Below the pieces are notes generated by a model, which was not told the DNA's origin, made no database searches, and saw only the letters and a list, made by a program, of their open reading frames with translations. This document shows, piece by piece, positions 36,909-44,743 of a DNA stretch of 64,000 nt. How positions within the stretch are numbered: position 1 is the stretch's first letter; each line of letters starts with the position of its first letter. This DNA is from Bog-473 sp963717455. Its GTDB lineage: Bacteria; Actinomycetota; Acidimicrobiia; Acidimicrobiales; RAAP-2. The stretch is from assembly GCA_963717455.1 (NCBI GenBank), contig OY970336.1, positions 4,278,001 through 4,342,000 on the forward strand. Direction: 5' to 3'. The position numbers and the translations under genes are program-made.

Positions 36909-37303
36909 GACGGTGAGCCGGCCGGGTGGCCGCGGCACGGACCGCGCTGCGGGACCGTGTCGAGGAAGGTCGGGACTCCGCAGAGCAGGGTGCTGGCTAA
37001 CGGCCAGTCGGGGTGACCCGCAGGACAGTGCCACAGAAAGGAAACCGCCGATGGCGGGCCCCCGGGCCCGCACAGGCAAGGGTGAAAGGGTGCGGTAAGA
37101 GCGCACCAGCGGCGGGGGTGACCCCGCCGGCTCGGTAAACCCCACCCGGAGCAAGGCCAAGCGTGGGAGACGGGCTGCTCGTCCGGTCCCCGAAAGGGGA
37201 CGCTCCCCAGGTAGGCCGCTCAGATGGATGGCCACCCAGGCTCTCCGCCTCTCATCGAGGCAGGGGGCCGGACAGAATCCCGCCTACAGGCCGGCTCACC
37301 GTC
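36909..37303 (+). ncRNA. rnpB: RNase P RNA (class A)
   Basis: This is the catalytic RNA that matures tRNA 5' ends. The ends pair as P1 (36909-36923 with 37289-37303, including GGTGAGCCGGCC and its complement). Conserved cores are visible: GAGGAAGGTCGGGACTCC near 36961, 'ACAGAAAGGAAACCGCC' near 37033, 'GGGTGAAAGGGTGCGGTAAG' near 37080, and the CR-IV segment 'ACAGAATCCCGCCTACAGG' near 37272. Length is about 395 nt. The last 125 nt recur, about 94% identical, at 58334-58459, and a shorter degenerate piece lies at 38099-38131. Everything downstream differs in character from the genes upstream. Confidence 0.95.
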
Positions 37304-37509
37304 ATCAACGGTCTGGACGCATCTCTGCCGTGTGACAGTCCCCACAGAGTTCTCAGAGATGCTTTGGCGCCTCAAAGAATGCGAGGCGGGTCCGAGACTG
37401 CGATGGCCAATCCCGAAACGAGGTAGTCATCCGGGGAGGTCGGAGACCAGAACCTCTTGACGCCATCGGATGGTCCCCGCGGCGCTCGGCCGGTATCTCA
37501 GACCTCCAA

Positions 37510-38007
37510 TCACAGTTGGGCTGCCGTGGCACGGCGCTCGACGCCTGCGTACCCATGCTTCGCAGCAATGACGCTAGCTTTGCCAAGAAGCTCCCTGGCC
37601 TTCTCGGCATCGTCGGGGATTCTGTTTGTTTCGCAGCTACAAGTTGCCCAGAGCAGAGGGGGTTTTCCGCGTCTTTCAGGCCGAGTTCATTCCGGCTTCA
37701 TGAAACATCCGGGTTAATCCACCTGTTCGCTCTCGGCGTAAGCGAGCGCAAGAACCGTGAGGAGGACGGGCAATCTGGGGTTGTCTGTGATCGTTTGCTC
37801 GATGAGCGGGATCAGACTCCCGAGCGTTCCACGCCACAAGGTCACCATGATCGCCTCTGCGCCATAGATGACGAACGCGTCGGGTTGGCCGCCGTCGGTA
37901 CCGATCTGGAGGGCCTCGTTCACCAACTGTTCCGCCATGTCGATCCCCGGCGACAAGGGTTCGGGTCACTCGACCCAGTTCAAGGCCCGTCGAGCGACCG
38001 AGCTCAG
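37510..38007 (-). pseudogene. Decayed fragment of an ATP-binding regulator/cyclase C-terminal TPR region
   Basis: Three broken pieces in order on the minus strand resemble the C-terminal helical repeats of large LuxR or cyclase-type ATPase regulators. The first, around 38007-37967, reads 'LSSVARRALNWVE' then a stop. The second, 37956-37714, reads 'DGGQPDAFVIYGAEAIMV', 'RGTLGSLIPLIEQTITDNP' and 'VLALAYAESEQVD', then a stop. The third, near 37630-37510, reads 'PDDAEKARELLGKASVIAAK', then a stop. The middle of the domain is missing between pieces two and three. It lies directly after rnpB and predates or accompanies the island. Confidence 0.55.
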
Positions 38008-38098
38008 TGGGACGAACCGACTTGTGGCGGCCGCTCTCGCCAACGGTCGTGGGACCTTCAGCACGTAATCCATTCTCCTTGGCCACTACTTCAGCGGT

Positions 38099-38131
38099 AA
38101 CAGAATCCGCCTGTATGCCGGATCACCGTCA
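38099..38131 (+). repeat. Degenerate copy of the rnpB 3' end
   Basis: About 33 bp (ACAGAATCCGCCTG, then GCCGGATCACCGTCA) match the rnpB CR-IV/P1 end (ACAGAATCCCGCCTAC, GCCGGCTCACCGTCA) with one gap and a few substitutions. The TTGGACGC that follows also resembles the bases after rnpB. It is too short to be functional. Confidence 0.5.
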
Positions 38132-38465
38132 CCACCCACGAGTTGGACGCCTGCGCGTCGAGCGAGCTCGTCATTCGCAATCCATGTGTCAACTTCGACC
38201 AGGGAGCTTGAAACCCGGCAACACCTGCTGCGAGCTCGATCCCCGTCCCTGGCTCACTGTCATACATACACTCGACGTATCGGGCGAGAGCGTGGGGTTT
38301 GGGTGGCGGGATCTAGCGCACTCAGGAATTGGTTGATGATTCCCAAGAATTCCCGTTTTTTGAAAGAGCCGTGTTGGGGTATCGCGAAATGATGTCGAGC
38401 CTTTCTCAGGTCGTCCCGTCTGTTCTCAGTCGTCCCGTCTGTGCAGCCCTTCGGGGATGCTTCCC
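38132..38465. other. Intergenic region before the first propeller-GH16 gene
   Basis: No gene is convincing here. It holds an imperfect tandem duplication of TTCTCAGGTCGTCCCGTCTG (38403-38422, then 38423-38441 with one base missing) and an AT-richer stretch around 38320-38400 that is the likeliest promoter zone. Confidence 0.6.
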
Positions 38466-38511
38466 AAGGGGGACGGTAATGAAGGACCAAAGGGGACGGC
38501 AGTGAAGGGCC
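38466..38511 (+). promoter_or_regulatory. Duplicated ribosome-site module with a coupled mini-ORF
   Basis: Two imperfect 23-bp units (38466-38488 and 38489-38511, 19 of 23 identical) each contain a purine-rich AAGGGG site followed by a start codon. The first starts an eight-codon ORF (ATG 38479, stop TGA 38503-38505) whose stop overlaps the GTG start (38502) of the propeller-GH16 gene as GTGA. This suggests translational coupling, or a leftover start made obsolete by duplication. Confidence 0.5.
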
Positions 38512-40397
38512 GACACGTTTCGGCGTCCCAGGCACGCAGCCTCCGTCTCCGGCGCTCTCATGCCCTGACGATTGCTGGCCTCACGATCGTGGTCGGGATG
38601 TTTTGCGCAGTCCCGGTATTGGGCACGACACAGCTCACCCGCCAAACCATTCCCCGCGCCTCGGCAACCACAGCGCATGCCTCGACGACCACCGACGCGT
38701 CGAGCGAGGCGTCCGGCTACTGGTTGGTGGACTCCGACGGCGGAGTTTTCGCCTACGGAGGTGCCGGCTTCTACGGCTCTGCTGGCGGTCACCCCCTGAA
38801 CAAGGGCATCGTGGCCATGGCCGCCACCCCTGACGGAAGGGGCTATTGGCTCGTGGCCGCCGACGGCGGCATCTTCAACTACGGCGACGCCAACTTCTAC
38901 GGCTCCACCGGAGGTCGGACACTCAACGAGCCCGTCGTCGGCATGGCCGCCACGCCCGACGGGAAGGGCTACCGGCTCGTGGCCGCCGACGGCGGCATCT
39001 TCAACTACGGCGACGCCAACTTCTACGGCTCCACCGGAGGTCGGACACTCAACAAGCCCGTTGTCGGCATGGCGGCCACCCCTGACGGGCAGGGCTATTG
39101 GCTCGTGGCCGCCGACGGCGGCATCTTCAACTACGGCGACGCCAACTTCTACGGCTCCACCGGAGGTCGTGTGTTGAACCACTCCATTGTGGCCATGGCC
39201 GCCACCCCTGACGGGAAGGGCTACTGGCTCGTGGCCGCCGACGGCGGCATCTTCGCCTATGGCGACGCCGGGTTCTACGGCTCGACGGCGGATCACCGCG
39301 GGAACACGCCCATCGTGGCCATTGCCGCCGCTCCCGACGGGAAGGGCTACTGGCTCGTGGCCTCCAACGGGGGCGTCTTCGCCTACAGAGACGCCGGCTT
39401 CCACGGCTCCCCCGGCGGTCAGACCCAGAACAAGCCCACCGTGGCGGTGGCCGCAACGACTGCCCTGACGGCAGGCACATCTGCATCGACGCCAGGTGCA
39501 TCGCCGTGGGCAGTGACCGCAACGAAGCCGGCAGACACCGCGACGACCTCCACGACGACATCGCCCCCCGCCAGCAGCACCACGGCACCGCCGCCCACTA
39601 CCACCACGACGACGGCCCCAGCGGGCGGCATGGCTGCGCCGGCGGGCTACAGCGCGTCGCAGCTGGTGTTCGATGACCAATTCAGCGGGACCTCGCTCGA
39701 CACGAGCAACTGGTTCCCCGGTCTCGACACGGGCGGACCCACCGGCTACGGCGCGACGGGCACCACGACGCACGAGACCTATTTCAGTCCGTCTCAGGTG
39801 TCCGTCGACAACGGGTTGAACCTCGGGCTCGCCTACGACCCCACTTACGCCTCCCTCGGGTGGACCACCGTCGGCGGCTGTGTCACCAGCAAGTGGAGCA
39901 TCACCGGTGGCTATGTCCAAGTCAGAGCCAAGATGCCTGACGCCAGTGCAGGACAGTGGCCGGCCATCTGGCTCGTGCCCACCAATCAGAGCGACCCACC
40001 AGAGATCGACATGATGGAGGACGGCTTCCTTCCCGACGAGACCGGCGCGCCGGCGGGCACGTCCCCCAACCTCGACTACGCCCCCAACTACCACGAGCCA
40101 GACGGCACCACCCCCCTCCAGTTCGAACCCGGTGCGAACTGGTGGTCCACCGACCTCATGCAGTGGAACACCTACGGCATGCGGGTCGACCCCGCCGCGG
40201 GCACGGTCAAGTTCTACTTGAACGGCAACCTCATAGCGACCCAGGTGGGCGCGGTCCCCGACATCCCGTGGACGCTCATCTTGTGGAACGCGTTCTCTAC
40301 GCCCACCCAGTCGCTCTATCACACCGTGGGCGGCACCGGCTCGGGACTCAGCGGGAACAACTCGATGCAGATCGCAGAGGTCCAGACGTACTCATGA
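38502..40397 (+). CDS. Secreted six-repeat propeller protein fused to a GH16 glycoside hydrolase (copy A)
   Basis: This 631-residue exported protein has a basic N-terminus and a hydrophobic signal segment ('ALTIAGLTIVVGMFCAVPVL'). Six consecutive 42-residue repeats follow (38715 to about 39465), of the form G-Y-W-L-V-A-A-D-G-G-I-F-N-Y-G-D, 'NFYGSTGG', 'LNKPVVGMAATPDG'. Six such units suggest a six-bladed propeller. After a Thr/Pro linker the C-terminal 260 residues are a GH16 beta-jelly-roll: 'LVFDDQFSGTSLDTSNW', 'GGYVQVRAKMPD' and the catalytic E-I-D-M-M-E. GH16 enzymes cut or remodel beta-1,3/1,4-glucans or galactans outside the cell. GTG 38502 is preferred for its AAAGGGG site. The linker-GH16 part is repeated in copy B. 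Confidence 0.85.
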   Translation: MKGRHVSASQARSLRLRRSHALTIAGLTIVVGMFCAVPVLGTTQLTRQTIPRASATTAHASTTTDASSEASGYWLVDSDGGVFAYGGAGFYGSAGGHPLNKGIVAMAATPDGRGYWLVAADGGIFNYGDANFYGSTGGRTLNEPVVGMAATPDGKGYRLVAADGGIFNYGDANFYGSTGGRTLNKPVVGMAATPDGQGYWLVAADGGIFNYGDANFYGSTGGRVLNHSIVAMAATPDGKGYWLVAADGGIFAYGDAGFYGSTADHRGNTPIVAIAAAPDGKGYWLVASNGGVFAYRDAGFHGSPGGQTQNKPTVAVAATTALTAGTSASTPGASPWAVTATKPADTATTSTTTSPPASSTTAPPPTTTTTTAPAGGMAAPAGYSASQLVFDDQFSGTSLDTSNWFPGLDTGGPTGYGATGTTTHETYFSPSQVSVDNGLNLGLAYDPTYASLGWTTVGGCVTSKWSITGGYVQVRAKMPDASAGQWPAIWLVPTNQSDPPEIDMMEDGFLPDETGAPAGTSPNLDYAPNYHEPDGTTPLQFEPGANWWSTDLMQWNTYGMRVDPAAGTVKFYLNGNLIATQVGAVPDIPWTLILWNAFSTPTQSLYHTVGGTGSGLSGNNSMQIAEVQTYS

Positions 40398-40479
40398 GTA
40401 GCTGAGTAGAGTCAGGCACCGGACAGGGTCAGCCGCCTGAGACCCCGGCGGTCACTGGTGCGACGGCACAAGGTCGAAC
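39567..40479 (+). repeat. 913-bp direct repeat, copy 1
   Basis: This covers the Thr/Pro linker, the whole GH16 domain and about 80 bp of 3' flank of copy A. It matches 41934-42846 at a constant offset of 2367 bp, and every stretch compared by eye is identical. A short hairpin (CCGCC with GGCGG) in the shared flank after the stop may terminate transcription. Confidence 0.9.
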
Positions 40480-40946
40480 GAGCGGTGAGGCGTTGAGGTG
40501 ATGGCAAGGTTGGAGTCACACACCGTCACGACGACCCCGCCACCCCGTTGCGCCTGGGCGCGCAGCAATAGGGTTTCGTGCTCGCTGTCGGGAACAAGTC
40601 CGCGTCTGCGGACTGCGCGACGAACTCGGTCACAGTTCACCCGCTGACGCCTTTTGCGGTGCGTTGACACCAGCCCCTGGGCTCGAGCCGGGGGCGCACG
40701 CAGGACCACCTTTCGCTCAAAGCGCATGCCTGATTTGGAAAGCAGGTCTCAATCCCACCGCACATCTCTCCCTTGATGCGCGAGCCCTGGCGGAGATCCC
40801 GACCAGCATCACCTGGGCCTTTGCAGACGCATCCTCTGTTCCCTCCCTGTGCATGCACTCCCGACCATCGGGGGCATTAGTCGGAGATCCGAAATCTTTG
40901 ACGGATTCGCTCAAGCCGATTGGGCCCTCTGCCGAGACAGCAAAGG
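40480..40946. other. Intergenic region between the two propeller-GH16 genes
   Basis: 467 bp with no convincing gene; short ORFs on both strands lack ribosome sites and family resemblance. It separates the end of the 913-bp repeat from the start of copy B, so it is unique between the duplicates. A promoter for copy B is expected here but cannot be pinned down. Confidence 0.6.
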
Positions 40947-42764
40947 ATGGCTGCCCGCAAGGATGGCCGTGACGCGCCCGCACCCGGGGCCGCCGCCCCG
41001 GCCACGTGCCGACCTTCTGCGATCTCGACGTCCCGAGTACGGAGGTTCGGTCTTCGCGCCGTCCGCCTTCTGACGACCGTAGCGCTGATCACGGTGGTCG
41101 GGTCGTCCTGCCTCGTCCGTGTCCTGGCTTCGGCGGCACCCTCTGGCGCCGCTCAAACCGGTGTATCGAGCTCGGACTCGGGCTACTGGCTGGCGGCCGC
41201 CGACGGCGGCGTCTTGGCCTACGGGAATGCCACCTTCCACGGCTCCACCGGAGGTCGGACACTCAACGAGCCCGTCGTCGGCATGGCCGCCACGCCCGAC
41301 GGGAAGGGCTACCGGCTCGTGGCCGCCGACGGCGGCATCTTCAACTACGGCGACGCCAACTTCTACGGCTCTACCGGAGGTCGGACACTCAACAAGCCCG
41401 TTGTCGGCATGGCGGCCACCCCTGACGGGCAGGGCTATTGGCTCGTGGCCGCCGACGGCGGCATCTTCAACTACGGCGACGCCAACTTCTACGGCTCTAC
41501 CGGAGGTCGGACACTCAACAAGCCTGTCGTCGCCATGGCGGCCACGCCCGACGGGAAGGGCTATTGGCTCGTGGCCGCCGACGGCGGCATCTTCAACTAC
41601 GGCGACGCCGGCTTCTACGGCTCTACCGGAGGTCGGACACTCAACAAGCCCGTCGTCGCCATGGCCGTCACGCCCGACGGGAAGGGCTATTGGCTCGTGG
41701 CCGCCGACGGCGGCATCTTCAACTACGGAGACGCCGGCTTCTATGGCTCCACCGGTGCTCTGGCACCCTACAAACCCATTGTCGGCATAGCCGCCACGCC
41801 CGACGGCGGCGGCTACTGGCTCGTGGCCGCCGACGGACACGTCTTCACCTACGGGGACGCCACGTTCGACGGCTCCACCGGCACTCTGGCCCTGAACGAG
41901 CCCGTGGTGGGTATGGCCGCTCCCCGGGTGTTTCCCGCCAGCAGCACCACGGCACCGCCGCCCACTACCACCACGACGACGGCCCCAGCGGGCGGCATGG
42001 CTGCGCCGGCGGGCTACAGCGCGTCGCAGCTGGTGTTCGATGACCAATTCAGCGGGACCTCGCTCGACACGAGCAACTGGTTCCCCGGTCTCGACACGGG
42101 CGGACCCACCGGCTACGGCGCGACGGGCACCACGACGCACGAGACCTATTTCAGTCCGTCTCAGGTGTCCGTCGACAACGGGTTGAACCTCGGGCTCGCC
42201 TACGACCCCACTTACGCCTCCCTCGGGTGGACCACCGTCGGCGGCTGTGTCACCAGCAAGTGGAGCATCACCGGTGGCTATGTCCAAGTCAGAGCCAAGA
42301 TGCCTGACGCCAGTGCAGGACAGTGGCCGGCCATCTGGCTCGTGCCCACCAATCAGAGCGACCCACCAGAGATCGACATGATGGAGGACGGCTTCCTTCC
42401 CGACGAGACCGGCGCGCCGGCGGGCACGTCCCCCAACCTCGACTACGCCCCCAACTACCACGAGCCAGACGGCACCACCCCCCTCCAGTTCGAACCCGGT
42501 GCGAACTGGTGGTCCACCGACCTCATGCAGTGGAACACCTACGGCATGCGGGTCGACCCCGCCGCGGGCACGGTCAAGTTCTACTTGAACGGCAACCTCA
42601 TAGCGACCCAGGTGGGCGCGGTCCCCGACATCCCGTGGACGCTCATCTTGTGGAACGCGTTCTCTACGCCCACCCAGTCGCTCTATCACACCGTGGGCGG
42701 CACCGGCTCGGGACTCAGCGGGAACAACTCGATGCAGATCGCAGAGGTCCAGACGTACTCATGA
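40947..42764 (+). CDS. Secreted six-repeat propeller protein fused to GH16 (copy B)
   Basis: This paralogue of copy A has about 605 residues. The N-terminal export segment ('LLTTVALITVVGSSCLVRVL') and first repeat differ from A. Six 42-residue repeats run from 41181 to about 41928, ending 'ALNEPVVGMAAP', and a short linker enters the same GH16 domain, identical in protein sequence to copy A from 'ASSTTAPPP' to the stop. The repeats share long DNA stretches with A at a different offset (2340 bp), so the two halves were exchanged separately. The start is uncertain: ATG 40947 fits export, but its ribosome site is poor and TTG 40920 is open in frame. Confidence 0.84.
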   Translation: MAARKDGRDAPAPGAAAPATCRPSAISTSRVRRFGLRAVRLLTTVALITVVGSSCLVRVLASAAPSGAAQTGVSSSDSGYWLAAADGGVLAYGNATFHGSTGGRTLNEPVVGMAATPDGKGYRLVAADGGIFNYGDANFYGSTGGRTLNKPVVGMAATPDGQGYWLVAADGGIFNYGDANFYGSTGGRTLNKPVVAMAATPDGKGYWLVAADGGIFNYGDAGFYGSTGGRTLNKPVVAMAVTPDGKGYWLVAADGGIFNYGDAGFYGSTGALAPYKPIVGIAATPDGGGYWLVAADGHVFTYGDATFDGSTGTLALNEPVVGMAAPRVFPASSTTAPPPTTTTTTAPAGGMAAPAGYSASQLVFDDQFSGTSLDTSNWFPGLDTGGPTGYGATGTTTHETYFSPSQVSVDNGLNLGLAYDPTYASLGWTTVGGCVTSKWSITGGYVQVRAKMPDASAGQWPAIWLVPTNQSDPPEIDMMEDGFLPDETGAPAGTSPNLDYAPNYHEPDGTTPLQFEPGANWWSTDLMQWNTYGMRVDPAAGTVKFYLNGNLIATQVGAVPDIPWTLILWNAFSTPTQSLYHTVGGTGSGLSGNNSMQIAEVQTYS

Positions 42765-42846
42765 GTAGCTGAGTAGAGTCAGGCACCGGACAGGGTCAGC
42801 CGCCTGAGACCCCGGCGGTCACTGGTGCGACGGCACAAGGTCGAAC
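41934..42846 (+). repeat. 913-bp direct repeat, copy 2
   Basis: Second copy of the linker-GH16-flank block (see 39567-40479). It ends at GGTCGAAC, exactly where copy 1 ends, after which the flanks differ completely. A methyltransferase remnant begins 45 bp further on. Confidence 0.9.
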
Positions 42847-42891
42847 CCGACCAGGCTCTGGTCGGTGGAGTGGTTGTCGTCGACCTCATCG

Positions 42892-43095
42892 GATAGCGCG
42901 TCAGCGGAACGGCGAGACATCCGATCCCGCAACAATGTCCGGCACGCGGGACTCCGGGGTCATAACGCCCATCCGGATCAGACGATCGATTCCTTCCGGC
43001 GCGCCTTCTTGAAATCGATGGACCCTACGAAGATCTTGGACTTCTGTGGATTCAGATCGTCGGAGTGGCCGAGAGCCGATCGATCAGATCGGGGG
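42892..43095 (-). pseudogene. Fragment of the methyltransferase gene found at 58548-59573
   Basis: About 204 bp align with 59141-59344, the N-terminal third of the methyltransferase gene, in the same orientation. One readable stretch is 'SALGHSDDLNPQKSKIFVG' where the intact gene has 'SALGQSDDLIPPKSKIFVG'. Two single-base deletions shift the frame, and no start or C-terminus is present. A further stretch near 43124-43150 resembles 59910-59937, the region upstream of the intact gene. The fragment is a relic of a segmental duplication. Confidence 0.8.
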
Positions 43096-43173
43096 GAGCC
43101 GTGACCAGGGTCGCAACGAGTCGAATCGGATGAGCCCGGTCCGGCAGGGCTGCCTTCATCGCGCCCAATTTCG

Positions 43174-44088
43174 TCAAAGCTCGGGACATCCTGCAAAGGA
43201 GTCCCACATCTTCCGGCAGAGCCTCTCGACGTCCGGGTGGAGATCCATCACCTCGGGCCCGTCCGGCTGCGGACGCACTCTGGAGGTAATCGAGTCCGCG
43301 GGCAGCAAGATGCCGACGTAGTCACAGAGTGCCTCGACTAGAGCTTCGGGGCAATTGCAGGCTCGCTCGTAGCGGATGAGCCGAATCCGTTCATCACGCC
43401 AGAGATGCTGTTCGAAGTAGAGCTGATTCCGAGCCCACCAGAAGAGCGCAGCCGCGTCGAGGGGAGACAGCTCCTCGTTCATCAAATTGATTACTGTCGC
43501 GCGGGTCTCTTTGGACGCACCTCGGCACCGCCAATCCATCTCGTCGTTCGTGCAAAGCGGCTCCAGGTCCCGATAGGAATTCTTCTCGCCGAACCGCTTG
43601 ACATTGGACTGGGCGACTCCTTGATAATGACGAAGCATCCAGATCGCTTTCACTGGGTCGGCCGCGTCCATGAGCTCAACGGCCCGATCGCTCTCGACCA
43701 GAGGTTTCGCCGCCACCACCTCAAACGGAATTCGGCGTAGTCGCCCCAATACGGTGGGATAATCCTGCCAACTTAAGTTCATCTCCCCTGATCGCTTGGG
43801 GCTGCCAACCAGGCGACGGTCGGCTTCCTCGATGATCAGAACCCGCCAGGACCGATCGAGAAACGTCTGCTGGAGCATCGTGGTTCCCGAGCGCTGGCAC
43901 CCGAAGATGAGGACGACTTGGCGTTGATCCCGAGGGGCACGGACCACGGAGCGGGCCAGACGCTTCGCAAGGGCAAGCGCTCTGCGCCTGACCAGTGGCT
44001 CGTCGTCCCGGAGTCTGTCGTGCGCTCGCAGCACCTTCGGAGATGTCTGGGTCACTAGCTCGGACTGTCCTCTCGACCTTCTTCTCAC
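43174..44088 (-). CDS. Sulfotransferase
   Basis: This PAPS-dependent sulfotransferase of 304 residues has the 5'-phosphosulfate-binding loop 'VVLIFGCQRSGTTMLQQTFL' near residue 60, 'VVAAKPLVESDRAVELMD', a helix with 'AIWMLRHYQGVAQSNVKRFG' in the place of the 3'-phosphate site, and 'ALFWWARNQLYFEQHL'. It probably transfers sulfate to a glycan or lipid made by the surrounding genes. ATG 44088 is the first in-frame start; a GTG 11 codons later is possible. It is convergent with the methyltransferase remnant and divergent from the third GH16 gene. Confidence 0.82.
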   Translation of the reverse strand: MRRRSRGQSELVTQTSPKVLRAHDRLRDDEPLVRRRALALAKRLARSVVRAPRDQRQVVLIFGCQRSGTTMLQQTFLDRSWRVLIIEEADRRLVGSPKRSGEMNLSWQDYPTVLGRLRRIPFEVVAAKPLVESDRAVELMDAADPVKAIWMLRHYQGVAQSNVKRFGEKNSYRDLEPLCTNDEMDWRCRGASKETRATVINLMNEELSPLDAAALFWWARNQLYFEQHLWRDERIRLIRYERACNCPEALVEALCDYVGILLPADSITSRVRPQPDGPEVMDLHPDVERLCRKMWDSFAGCPEL

Positions 44089-44743
44089 CGAACCTGCCGT
44101 AACGGTGCGATCGCCGACTCACCCCTCGCACGACACACAATAGATGATGGCTCGGTGGGCCGACGTTCGAGTGCCTGGCAATCGCCGGTTTGCCGGCGGC
44201 GACTGTGATCGATGGAACCTTGCACGACTGTACCGATCCGCGTTGTGTGTCTGTTGTGTTTTCGGCCATATCCCGATGGTGTCCGGGCAGCGGCGACGTA
44301 CTGGCGGAGAGTGTTCGAAGCGACCCAGGTTGGCTCTCAACCCGGGAGGGCCGATAAGACTCGCGTTCGGACCCAGAGCCCGGAGGGGGGCAGCACGCCT
44401 GGAACATGGCACGTGGAGGTGGAACGCGGCCATTGCGTCGAGGTGGGCACCAGCGCCAGGGACGATCCTGCAGGATCGGCTCTGGACAGGGCTTCGCCCT
44501 GCACCGATTCGAACGACTGCCCGTCATCTCCTCCAGCCTTTACCGCGACCTCCGTGCGGCCACATGCGACACCGATCTCGGACCCTGGCTCTTGGAGCGC
44601 ATTCGGGCGACGAATCGCTGCTGACGTCGCTCCCGAACCATGCGGATTGAAAGCAGCCGAGGGGACCGCGGGACTAGTGCTAACAAAGGTGGTGCCTGGC
44701 CGTGGTCAAGGCGTTTGAGGCCGCTGTGATGGAAGGAGCCGGC
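44089..44743. other. Divergent intergenic region with palindromes
   Basis: This 655-bp gap lies between the sulfotransferase and the third GH16 gene. No gene is supported. It contains a perfect 16-bp palindrome CGATCCTGCAGGATCG (44463-44478) and 11 bp later a hairpin CAGGGC-TTC-GCCCTG (44490-44504). These could be operators or structured RNA ahead of either gene. The composition is less GC-rich than the core region. Confidence 0.6.

Noticed and set aside
40452..40727. 91-codon minus-strand ORF between the two propeller-GH16 genes
   Set aside because: No ribosome site, Arg-rich shadow-like composition and no family resemblance.
40795..40870. Weak resemblance to a cyclic-di-GMP (GEMM) riboswitch on the minus strand (GCACAGGG, GCAAAGGCC)
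   Set aside because: The spacing and closing helix do not fit, and the orientation points away from the GH16 gene it would have to control.
38406..42689. Long antisense ORFs (about 590-640 codons) opposite both propeller-GH16 genes
   Set aside because: They mirror each other only because the sense genes are duplicated. They have no ribosome sites and no domain resemblance, and the high-GC repeats with biased third positions keep the antisense frame open.
44485..44525. tRNA-like TTCGAAC near 44510
   Set aside because: The flanking bases do not form a T-stem, and no D- or anticodon arm can be drawn on either strand.
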